A stretch of 64,000 nucleotides of DNA. Source: Pogostemon cablin (Eukaryota > Streptophyta > Magnoliopsida > Lamiales > Lamiaceae). Positions 24,331-34,140 of the stretch are shown here, one piece after another. A program made the position numbers and the translations under genes. The first letter of the stretch is position 1; each line of letters begins with the position of its first letter. The stretch spans positions 22,148,336 through 22,212,335 of the forward strand of contig CM042962.1 of NCBI GenBank assembly GCA_023678885.1, written 5' to 3'. The notes under the pieces were generated by a model. The model had not been told where the DNA came from and made no database searches. It was given only the letters and a program-made list of their open reading frames with translations.

Positions 24331-26126
24331 TGTTAGACAATTATTGCGCACCTCAATTAAAATCCCCAAGTGTAGGGATGTCAATTGTAATGATAAGTAC
24401 CCCAGTTAAAAATAATATCATTCCCACTGAGACAGCTAATTATCTATTTAATTTATATTACTATTTAATTAGAACTATCGTGACCAAATTTCCAAGTGTT
24501 TGAATATGATTATAATCTAAGTTATTGAAATATTAAATAACTTAATAAATAAAAACAAGGAATTATTCAAGATTGAATCAAGAGAGAAGTAACATCTCTA
24601 AGGTATCAGGTGTAGTGCAATTGATTAGGTCTCCTAGATGTCCTATTGTTCATTCATACTGTTTTAATGGAAATACATCATAAGATGATGCGCGAATAGT
24701 TTTGAACCTCCTTCCTAGATACTAATAATGCAAATTTCATAAACCTCCGGATGGTCAATTCGACTAACATATATTCTCTGAAAGTAATACTCAAACTTAT
24801 TCACTTCCTACTTGATTTCCTAATTGCATTGTTTCACTAAGACAATCAAGTATCTTATTTACCTACCAGCCCTTGGGATTATCGTGTTCACAGGCAAACT
24901 ATTATAATCCGTAGCAAATAAATAATATTAATTATGTATGCACACAAGCTAACACAATATACCAAGCATCACGGGAAACATCAATAGCATATTATGAAGA
25001 CATTATACACATATTAACAAAGTCTTATAGAATCAAATAAATAAGAATATACAATAGCATAAATTCACAATATTTTCTAAGGTTCCAAATCAACTACTCT
25101 AACCTTCAATCCTTAGAACTGTAAAAGGTATCTAGCCCATGAGGTCACAAACAACCCTCATGGCTAACAAGTTCATAATCAAAACAACCTAAGAAGAAAT
25201 TAAAGAAAAGAATATGAAACCCTAGTGTCACGTGGTTTGCGTTCTTCTCCGTCTCTCCGATTGGATCGCTCTCTCAATCGCACTAGAATCCTCCTCTGGA
25301 CCGATGGAATGGATGGATGAATGATAGGTGAAGGGTAAAAGATGGAGGTGAAAGCGGGCGTGTGATGGTGAATGCGTGAGTCTGCCTCCGATGATGAAGT
25401 TTCGCCCTCTCCCCTCTTTTCCTTTTTTTTGGCCCTCATGTGCGTGTATGATAGGTGTTAGGCATAATGGTTGGTGTGTGATTGTAATTTGCTCAATTTT
25501 TTAAACTTAATAATCACAATGGGGCCCACTACTTCCATTAGAATTCAACCCAACATATGTGCATGTATGACAATTGATTCAAAATCAACTAATTTATATG
25601 GGCCCCACCCATTAACATATTTGATGGCCCACATCAATTGAAGTCCTCAAATTCTACTGCCAACGACCCAATTCATCTAATTTCATGCTCTAACTTGTCA
25701 TGAAGTGGCATGAGGTCTTATTTTGGGTCAAAATTTAACAAGTTTCGAAAATTTCGTCAACAACTGCGCAGTCTCACCATTTTGGCCATAACTTTTTCAT
25801 TATAACTCCGATTAAGGTGATTCCTGCGGCAACGCATTCTCGTGGCTTTCAAACCATGTCTCACATGACCAGTTTTGACTTCTACATGAACACAGAATAA
25901 TTATGAAAAATGGATGTCTGTTTGCTTGCAAGTAGCACAAGTTCACCCTTCATTCCAACTTTGCATTTTTTATCCCTTATTCCTATCAAAACACAACAAA
26001 ATACCTTAGAAGCACCATAATCATGTAAAATACGTAAACCACGCAATCCCACACGAATATATGGCCTTATTCTGACAAAAATAGTGTATTGTGAGATCAA
26101 AAATATATAAATTTTCACTCTCATCA
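24331..26126 (-). repeat. Athila-2 5' LTR (long version)
   Basis: 1796 bp, TGTTAGACA to CTCATCA on the plus strand. It contains the roughly 400-bp block at about 24498-24900 that the left LTR lacks. Confidence 0.9.
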
Positions 26127-27164
26127 CACCTCATACATGGAACAACAAAATTGACGGCTATTTCAAAAAAACTGGCTTTCATCAAAGCCCAAGTGAGGCA
26201 TCATTATACATAAAGAAAGGTGCGCATGATTTTCTCATTGTATGTCTTTATGTTGATGACTTAATCTACATGGAAACTAATGATGCTATGGTGCAAGAAT
26301 TCAAACAAGACATGATGGAAGAATTTGAAATGACTGACTTGGGATTCATGAAGTTCTTTCTTGGAATACAAAATCGTCAATCGAAAGGAGAAATCTTTAT
26401 TTCTCAAGAGAAATATCTTGGAGAATTGTTGAAGAAGTTTCACATGGAGAATTGCAAATCAATTTCCACTCCACTTGCAGCAAATGAAAAATTGAGTTTG
26501 AATGATGGTGAAGAGAAAGTTGATGCAAATATATACAGAAGCTTGGTTGATTCATTGATTTATTTGACAAATACCAGACCTGACATTGTTTATGCCGTAA
26601 GTATGGTTTCGAGGTTCATGCACAATCCAAGCAAGTCACATTTTATAGCTGCAAAAAGAATCTTGTCTACTTGCAAGGAACGAGGAAGTTCGGGATCAAG
26701 TATATCAAGGAGGAAAGAAGTGAGCTTGTCGGTTATACCGATAGCGATTGGGCTGATCACTTGATGATCGTAGAAGCACGTCTGGATATGTATTTTCTTT
26801 GGGAACAAATATAATTTCTTGGTCCTCAAAGAAGCAACAAACTATCTCTCTTTCGTCTGCAGAAGCGGAGTACATTTCAGCGAATGAAGCCGCATGCGAA
26901 GCCGTGCGGTTGAGAAAGATACTTGCTGATGTTTTCAAGAAGCATAAATGCGAAACTACAATTTACTGTGATAACATGTCGGCCATTGCAATGACGAAGA
27001 ATCCAGTTTTTCATGCAAGATCGAAGCATATTGAAATTCATCATCACTACATTAGAGAGCTTGTTGACAAACAAGAAATTCAGTTGATGTTTGTTGGAAC
27101 TAAGGAGCAGCTTGCAGATAGCTTTACCAAAGCAGTGAGTTTCGAGTCGCTTGCAAACTTTTGA
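26127..27164 (+). pseudogene. Copia pol remnant, part 2: 3' RT and RNase H
   Basis: This continues the RT cut at 15469. It shows the catalytic YVDD box (CLYVDDLIYM) near 26247, then MTDLGFMKFFLGIQ, ISQEKYLGELLKKF and TRPDIVYAVSMVSRFM. After a frameshift near 26760 comes the RNase H C-terminus (ISWSSKKQQTISLSSAEAEY, IYCDNMSAIAMTKNP, RSKHIEIHHHYIREL), ending at a TGA at 27162. The YVDD box and the AEAEY motif are intact, but the frame break and the Athila insertion upstream inactivate it. Confidence 0.88.
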
Positions 27165-27186
27165 GATCACTTTCGGATTACAAATT

Positions 27187-27195
27187 AAGGAGGGG
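27187..27195 (+). other. Copia polypurine tract
   Basis: AAGGAGGGG directly abuts the 3' LTR, where plus-strand priming is expected. Confidence 0.85.
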
Positions 27196-27446
27196 TGATG
27201 AAATGGATAAGTTGTATCCAAAAGAGATGTTCAATCTTCATGGGTCGTCCAAGTTACTCATTTACCATGGTTCATGTATTCTCATTTATTTCTAGTCAAA
27301 GTGTCTCTTTAATCATCAAGAATGTATCCTATGAATAGGATCATGTATTGTCATTTGATGTATGAGAGAGTGAACTTAATATCAATTGAGAGATTCTAAA
27401 TTCCTCCAAATTATTTTGTTCATCTTATCATCACCAAAACCCAACA
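27196..27446 (+). repeat. Copia 3' LTR
   Basis: 251 bp, about 96% identical by eye to 12181-12431 (about ten differences). Confidence 0.92.
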
Positions 27447-27469
27447 GTCTTGAAATGTATGAGAGAGTG

Positions 27470-27660
27470 ATCTTTCGCTATGAAATGTTATCACTTTCGC
27501 TATAAAATGTTATTACTTTTCATTTAAACTATAAATTGTTCATGAAATTACATTATCACTTTTCATTAATTCAGTATCACTTTCATTATAAAAGTTATCA
27601 CTTTTTATCCGTCTCACGTAAGGGTTTGTGTGAGACGGTTTCACACAAGTCTTTGCCTAA
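27470..27660 (-). repeat. GAGACC-type MITE, copy 1 (truncated)
   Basis: Reverse-oriented partner of the next element: it ends TGTGTGAGACGGTTTCACACAAGTCTTTGCCTAA and carries repeated words of the type TATCACTTTCGCTATAAAATG. The outer end is missing towards the copia LTR. Confidence 0.7.
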
Positions 27661-27663
27661 AGA

Positions 27664-27918
27664 TTAGGCAAAGACTTGTGTGAAACCGTCTCACATAAGG
27701 GCTTACGTGAGATGGCTAAAAAGTAATAACTTTTATAATAAAAAGTGATACTCAATTAATGAAAAGTGAAATACTGTTTAATGAACAAATTATAATATAA
27801 ATGAAAAGTAAAAATATTCTATAATGAAAGTGATAATATTTAATGGCGAAAGTGATAATTCATTGTGAAAGTGAAAATAATCTTACTGTAAAACGATCTC
27901 ACACAATACCTATCCTAA
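27664..27918 (+). repeat. GAGACC-type MITE, copy 2 (complete)
   Basis: 255 bp with imperfect terminal inverted repeats: TTAGGCAAAGACTTGTGTGA at the left and, inverted, TTAGGATAGGTATTGTGTGA at the right. The interior is AT-rich with repeated AAAGTGATAA words. Together with copy 1 it forms a large head-to-head palindrome centred near 27662. Confidence 0.75.
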
Positions 27919-27984
27919 AAATTATGGATGCATTTTTATTTTCGTACTTTCTAAAAGAATTTCAATTGATTATTTAATTTTAAA

Positions 27985-28235
27985 GTAGGTCTTGCGTAAA
28001 CCGTCTCACGTGAGACCATTTTTCACTTTTTAAAATAGTTTTCACTTTCGCTATAAAATATTATCACTTTTACTATAAAATGCTATCACTTTTTATTTAT
28101 GATATAAATTGTTTATGAAATAGTATCATCACTTTTCATTATTTTATTATCACTTTTCTGAATAAAAGTTGTCACTTTCTAGCTGTCTCACGTAAGCCTT
28201 TACGTAAGACGGTCTCACATAAGTCTTTCCCTTAA
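27985..28235 (-). repeat. GAGACC-type MITE, copy 3
   Basis: About 250 bp. The left end AGGTCTTGCGTAAACCGTCTCAC and the right end GACGGTCTCACATAAGTCTTTCCC match copies 2 and 4, with the same AAAATATTATCACTTT-type interior. Confidence 0.7.
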
Positions 28236-28270
28236 TTATATATATAAATTTAAGTATCACTTTTATTATA

Positions 28271-28542
28271 GAGTTGGTCTCTTGTATCTTTCGGGTGCAC
28301 AAGGTATTTATGAGTATAATATTTTGTTATAAAGAGTATATATTTTAATTAATAATGATATATATTTTTCATGATTGGTTGAAATATCAATAATATCCAT
28401 GTTTGATTAAAATATTAATATTTTTTTCAAAAAATAAAGGGTATACTTTCTTATACTAAAAGGTATAACTTAATACTAAAGAATATAACTTTCGAAAAAT
28501 GCAGGATTTGGAAGCACGATGTCCCGAGGGCACACAAGTTTT
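28271..28542. repeat. Inverted-repeat element, CCCGAGGGCACACAAG type
   Basis: The ends (AGTTGGTCTCTTGTATCTTTC and, inverted, AACTTGTGTGCCCTCGGGACA) are imperfect inverted repeats around an AT-rich core. The left end resembles the hairpin at 29355. Weakly supported. Confidence 0.4.
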
Positions 28543-28843
28543 AGCCTTTATTAATTATTATATATGTATCACTTTTTTTATTGTTCATGAAATAGTTTAA
28601 TTTACTGATTGTCACTTTTTATTTATCAAATATTACTTTTTATTACGATTGTTATCAATTTTTATTCATCTCACAAATAATTTATATAATAATTTAATTG
28701 GATGGTTATCACCTTTCTTTGATCACATATCACTTTCTATGTGTCCTTCAAATTATTCATAGAATAGTTCAAATGCTCTGCTATCACTTTACATTGGTCA
28801 GATATATTATCACATTTAATAATTTTAATATTTATTAATGAAA

Positions 28844-29027
28844 TACTCCATCTGTCTTATTAATAAGTTCTAATTTCCTATTTTTCACATGGATTAAGAG
28901 TATTATAATTTTATGTGTAGTGGGTAATTTTCACATGGGGCATTTTTACTAAAAAAAGAAAATGAGAACCTAGGATGAGATAACCAAATAGTTTAATGGA
29001 GGACCTTTCTGTGGGATAGATGGAGTA
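28844..29027. repeat. Stowaway-like MITE
   Basis: Left end TACTCCATCTGTCTTATTAA and right end GTGGGATAGATGGAGTA are inverted repeats related to the Stowaway terminus and flanked by TA. The interior carries the usual GGATTAAGAGTATTAT and GTGTAGTGGGTA words. Confidence 0.75.
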
Positions 29028-29110
29028 GTTAGTGGAATGCTCATCACTTTTAAATGATCATATTACTTTCTATTAAAAATATTATAACTTTTTATATATT
29101 GTATTAATAA

Positions 29111-29329
29111 GGATTTGTTTTTCAATTTAGGGCCTGGAAAATGGATAAATTATCAACTCAGGGTCTGAATTATTTTTCTATCAATTTGGGATCTGAATTA
29201 TGAAAAACTATCAATGCGGAGCCTGAATTTGACACATATTGTCTACTATTTTATCAATTTAGAGCCTAAATTCATGCTCCGATTGATAGTTTATCTATTT
29301 TTCAAACCTTAAATTGAAAAAAAAAATCC
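29111..29329. repeat. Mutator-like MITE with 9-bp target duplication
   Basis: 219 bp with long imperfect terminal inverted repeats: GGATTTGTTTTTCAATTTAG at the left and, inverted, GGATTTTTTTTTTCAATTTAA at the right. It is flanked by TATTAATAA and TATTAATTA, eight of nine bases matching. The 9-bp duplication suggests mobilisation by a Mutator-like transposase. Confidence 0.65.
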
Positions 29330-29354
29330 TATTAATTATTAACGAAGAGTTGGT

Positions 29355-29428
29355 CTCCTATGACTCCGGGAACACACCGTGTCCCCATGTGAATATGGGA
29401 ATACGGTGTGTCTTCGGGGACACAGGAG
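29355..29428. repeat. 74-bp hairpin
   Basis: Two arms of about 34 bases, from CTCCTATGACTCCGGGAACA to CGGGGACACAGGAG, can pair with about seven mismatches around a short loop (GTGAAT). The GC-rich arms stand out in very AT-rich DNA. Confidence 0.75.
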
Positions 29429-30674
29429 TTTTTGCTATTAACGAAATAGTTTAATTAGACAGTCATCACTTTTCGTTAATTAGATATTACTTTATAAAAC
29501 TACAATTTTTATAAATTATATCTAAACTAAAAATAATTAAAATAATTTTTTAACAAAATTTAAAATAAAAAATATAGTATATAATCCAATTTTAAAGAAG
29601 CAAAAAATTAATGAACATGAAATGTAAATTAAGAAAAAAAATTATTTCATTTAACAAAAAAAAGTTTTATAAAATATTAATTTAAAAAAGTGTAAAAAAA
29701 TTAAATGAACATAAATTTAAATTAAAAAAATTATTTCATTTAGCAAATTTTTTTAAATAAAACATTAGTAATTGGGTTGGGGGGTGGGGATAATACCATG
29801 GCTAACAAAAAAATATTATAAATTATTAATTATAATCATAATATATTAAAAGTGGCTACCCTCTTGGTTAACATTTTTCCCATTTTATCCCCATTTAATT
29901 TTGTTTATTATGTTTTTAATTTTAATTAATTATAAATATAATATTTATTATATTACACTATTTGCATTCATATAGGTTATCTCTTGGAGTTCTTTAATTG
30001 ATTATTATACTCCATAAATTACAATAAATTCATCATTTAATAAATAATATGAAGATACAAATCAAATATTATAAAATGTGAAATGACTTGACGATGAAGG
30101 TGTCAAAGGCGGAGTTCTTAAACGGATCATCGATGATAATAGAGAGCTTCTCGAATGCTCAGTTAGATGTGAAGGGTATATCAGAGGAGTCAGATGCGTT
30201 ATTGAATGAGGAGATAACAACATTGTTTTGAGAGTAGTGATGACTAATAAGTCTATATACGATTTGTGTAGTTGGATTTTTTGGGTTGTTTTTTTTAAGG
30301 AATCAAAAGAAAAAACTGATTATGTGTAAGCGTTATGTATGTAATGGGATTAACTGGTTATATATTGTCATGATGATAGATTATAAAAAGAGGAGAAAGT
30401 AGAAGGTAATTGTGGTTTTCTATTGTCTTATATTTTCTCCTATTGTTGTTTGAAATTGTGCACTTTTATCTATACTATTTCATCATCATTTATGTATGAT
30501 TAATTATTATGTGAAATTAACTTGAATTTCTCCTAGTCTAGCAATTTTCATGACTAAGTGTTTGTTGTATTTTTTTTAAAAAATAATTTACATTATTATT
30601 TATATTATTTATAAAAATTCTAGAGGTTATAAGGTGAATAATAAAAAAATAAATCATACAGTTTATCAGAAAAT
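29429..30674. other. AT-rich spacer, no gene seen
   Basis: Long A/T runs and low-complexity sequence. No recognisable protein-coding frame, RNA gene or repeat terminus. Confidence 0.6.
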
Positions 30675-30847
30675 GTACACCCTCCATCCGGCGTTAAAGT
30701 TTGCGTTTTTCATTTTGGGGTTGTTCCACATTAAGATTTACATTTTATTTTTGTCAAGGTGGACCCACACAAAATAATTAATTATTTTATGTAGAGCCTA
30801 CACACAATACTAATATAACTACACACTTTACATTAAATATTATGCAA
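30675..30847. repeat. Stowaway-like MITE remnant (left part)
   Basis: It begins TACACCCTCCATCCGGCGTTAAAG and has internal Stowaway words (ATTATTTTATGTAGAGCCTA, CACTTTACAT). It is interrupted at 30848 by the CACTA-like terminus, and no right end was found. Confidence 0.5.
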
Positions 30848-31773
30848 CACTACAACATAACTTGCTTTATATAACACATCAAAAGTGTTATTTAATAGCA
30901 AAAATGTGTTATTGTAGATAATATATAACATTTTTTATGGTGCAATGTTTGCTCATGCTGCTTATTGTCTAAATTAACACTATTTCGATCATTAATATCA
31001 CTTTTAAAAAAATATTACAATAGATGAAAAACTTTATTTAACACTTTGTAAATGTTACATATGGTATTCTTTTTATGTAACACATTTTATAAGGGAAAAA
31101 AAATACAAACAAAGTTTGAACCCTTGGCCTCCTAGTTAGAATAAGTTACTCATACCATCTTGAATAACTATAACTTTATTTATACTTTGAGTTTTTATTT
31201 TATTAAACATGACATAAACATTTTTTATTTAATTTATTAAAATATAATTTTTAAAATTACCTAGTATATTTAAATTTGAGTTGTTATTATACTAATTAAT
31301 TTTACAAAATTATTATATTATACGATATAATTTTATGAAGAAATATAATAATTTAAATAATTAAAAATAATCATATTATATAATTAAAATATATTGTTAT
31401 TATAAATAAATTTATGTGTATTGAAATTATTTTAAATAAATATAAATATTTTTTTCATACATTACTAATATTTTCATATAACATAATAAAAATTTTACAT
31501 AATAAATACTTTATTGATCATTTTATTTGAACTTGTATAATATATAAATTGTTTAATAGTGTGTTAGTTTTTTTTATTATTTAAACTATATGAAATATTA
31601 CATATTTCATTTATATAAAATATTATGTATTTAAAAATGTAATAAGATTGTGTTAAATATTTAGGTGTTACATAAAATGTGTAATATATGAAAAATGATA
31701 TTACAACATATTACATATAAAAAAGTGTAATCTAAAAAGTGTTATATTTATAAAAGTGTTATTTAAAAAGTGT
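30848..31773. mobile_element. CACTA-like element, terminal part (split by Tekay element)
   Basis: It begins CACTACAACATAACTTGC, a CACTA-type terminus, followed by many subterminal AAAGTGTTAT or GTGTTACAT units, dense at about 30860-31110 and again at 31600-31773. The same units continue at 41668-41780 after the Tekay insertion, and the AGTGT target duplication lies within one of them. I did not find the opposite TGTAGTG terminus, so length and completeness are unknown. Confidence 0.55.
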
Positions 31774-32714
31774 TGTCACGCCCCGACCACAGACAGAACG
31801 CGACAACCGCCTCGTTAACCATAAATTTCGCAGAATGGGTGCATTCCACTCCACAAAGTTTATAGACAACGTAAGGCTTGCTATCAAGTACCTGTAGAAC
31901 TGAACAACTTATAACAAAGGGTACAACTCGAGGACATCATCTCATAAAGTTTCAACAAGGATTTACAAATGTATAAAATACAACGGTGTAACTTAGTTTA
32001 AAGAAAATATACATGAACGATATAACATCGCGAAGGTACAAAAAGAACATCAAGGGGGTCACCAAATATAAACTATACAATCTCGCCAATGAATCCGTCA
32101 ATTTACATAAAAGAGAAAGTACCCAAAACACGAATTGGATGACGAGCAAACGATAGGAAAACCTCCAACCAAAACGATATCAACAGCCTGAAAAGGAAAG
32201 AATGATGGGGGTGAGCAAAACCACTAGCTCAATGAGGTGATAAGCCGGTCACCCCGACCCTTATACGAAGCATGTATTCCCACTCGCGGTTCATAATATA
32301 AAATCCAACATTTCGTCTCACAATAACTATTTCTAACTCAGTGTACATATTAATGAAAATAAAAACCTTAGTGCATATTTACGAACAACACAATTAGTTC
32401 AAATAACATGTTATCACATAAAAGACGCGTGGGTAGTCAATATCCTCCTCGAACTGAGCTCTCCATCGAGAGACTGTCCAAGCCCGTCACCGTTACTCTA
32501 GATAAAATGCACATTAATATTCTTTCTCAACACGCCAAGTGCTAAAGTTCACAATTCAATATCGACGTAAATACTTGAAATGATCAAACATATAAACATA
32601 TATGACATGCATGTCCCACACCGGTGACGTTGACTGAGCCTATAATAGACTGATCCATCTAACGATCACCCTCCAGAGTATCAGTATTTGGCAAATGGAC
32701 AGGTACCCCGTTAG

Positions 32715-32860
32715 ATCTAACTCACCCGGGTTTACCAATCACGGGCAACTTGGTTGTCACTCTAACTCACCCGAACCGCGACAATTCGGGCTACTTAATC
32801 AATGTCGCTCTAACTCACCCGAACCGTGACCAATTCGGGCTACTTAACCTTGGTACCAGG
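32715..32860. repeat. Tandem repeats inside Tekay-like LTR
   Basis: Three imperfect units of about 50 bp carrying CTAACTCACCCG followed by ATTCGGGCTACTTAA or a variant. The same array is in the other LTR at about 40235-40380. Confidence 0.75.
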
Positions 32861-33892
32861 CATACATATGCATGTGCATCATAAGATGATTAACGACTCA
32901 AGTTAGAGTCTTAATTGGCACACAAGAATAACCAGAAATCAATTCTCAAATAATTCCCAATAAATGCTATCAGATATCGAGCCGGCAAGGCTCTTCAACA
33001 TAAGTTAAAATCAATAATACTCATAAAATGGCTAACATGACTCTAACCAGAGCAATCGAGCCAATCAGACTCTTTACCACATAACACAATACCAAATAAT
33101 TTTCTTATCAATTAACTAAAACTAAAATAAATGCACATTTATCGAGGGTCCACACTTCCCACAAGAGAAGGCGTTCCCAAATTATCAACTCACAAGGAAG
33201 TGATTAACTCTCTCTGGAATCTGAAGTCGGTCTCTTGCCCTTCGTCGATGGTTCTTTACCTAGAAAGGAGATGAACAATTAAAGACAAATTAAATATAAC
33301 TTATTATTAGTGGTAACATCCCTTTCATTGCTAAAAACAAATCCTAATCGAGTTCGAACGAGTCGATATTAAATAAAAATGGTATGTAACTCCTTAACAT
33401 CAGTTCCCAATCCTACATAACCCATTTCAATAGATTAACTAAACGAAACGATAGAAAATAAGTTTGAATTCGACATAAAAATTCTGAAATTTTCCAGCTA
33501 GCGGCAGTTTACGAGAAAAATCATAACTAATTGTAGAATAATCGGATTGAGGCGTTTCAAGTGGCTACGGAAAGCTAACGAGTTCAGGTACGTACAGAAA
33601 TTAAGTTTGCAAATTTTCAAGGGCAATAGGTATGTCAAAATCAGTTCGAACAGTCTATAAATTACCCACATACCAAAAAGAAAAACCTCACAAAATTACA
33701 AAATCATGGAAGAAGGAAGCTTAATTCACACACCACTTACCTCAAAACCACTTAGAAACCACCTAGGATGAGGGTTGTAAGGGAGAATTTGATCAACAAG
33801 GGTTTCTCCTCTTCACTCTCTTCTTTCCCTTCTTTTGGTTTTCTTCTCCCGTTCTTCTCTTTTTTTTTTTAACTTTAGCCTTAATAATTATA

Positions 33893-34140
33893 TATATCAG
33901 GCCATTTAAGTGGGCTGAAACTTTGGGCCACAAAATAAATAAATAAGTTTGAACTTTCTAAAAAAAATCTAGTTGGGCTAAGATAGGGCTGTCCTTTTGG
34001 GCCATAAAAATAAATAAATAGGTTTTGGGCTTTCTAAAAAAATCTAGTTGGGCTAAGTTAGGGCTGGCCTTTTGGGCCATAAAAATAAATAAATAGGTTT
34101 TGGGCTTTCTACAAAAAAATCTAGTTGAGCTAAGATATTA
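33893..34140. repeat. Terminal direct repeats in Tekay-like LTR
   Basis: Three units of about 70-80 bp containing TTTTGGGCCATAAAAATAAA and AATCTAGTTGGGCTAAG. They sit at the start of the element's own LTR (U3 end) and are repeated in the second LTR at about 41413-41660. Confidence 0.8.

Larger units (their letters stand above)
15470..26126 (-). mobile_element. Athila-like Ty3/gypsy retrotransposon 2, nested in copia RT
   Basis: LTRs lie at 15470-16864 and 24331-26126, beginning TGTTAG and ending CTCATCA on the plus strand. A perfect 5-bp target duplication, CACCT, is at 15465-15469 and 26127-26131. Genes are on the minus strand. The 5' LTR (right) is followed by a tRNA-Asp-type primer site, and a long 3' UTR precedes the left LTR. 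Domain order is gag, protease, RT, RNase H, integrase, as in gypsy elements. The 401-bp difference in LTR length is a single block absent from the left LTR. The polyprotein is broken at many points. Confidence 0.93.
12181..27446 (+). mobile_element. Ty1/copia retrotransposon, interrupted by Athila-2
   Basis: Two 251-bp LTRs (12181-12431 and 27196-27446) start TGATGAAATGG, end CCCAACA and differ at about ten positions. A tRNA-iMet primer site and a polypurine tract sit at the expected places. The domain order gag, zinc knuckle, integrase, RT, RNase H is the copia order. The RT is split at 15469/26127 by Athila-2. Removing that element leaves about 4.6 kb, normal for copia. The outer flanks do not match: GAGTC precedes it and GTCTT follows, sharing only GTC. 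Confidence 0.93.

Noticed and set aside
26877..27221. Minus-strand frame of 114 codons
   Set aside because: Antisense shadow of copia RNase H and LTR.
31952..32149. 65-codon minus-strand frame, repeated identically at 39472-39669
   Set aside because: It lies in the LTRs and is duplicated only because the LTRs are. The hydrophobic peptide matches nothing I know.
32715..32860. Regularly spaced repeats that could suggest a CRISPR array
   Set aside because: They are three imperfect tandem units within an LTR, present in both LTR copies, in plant DNA with no cas genes.
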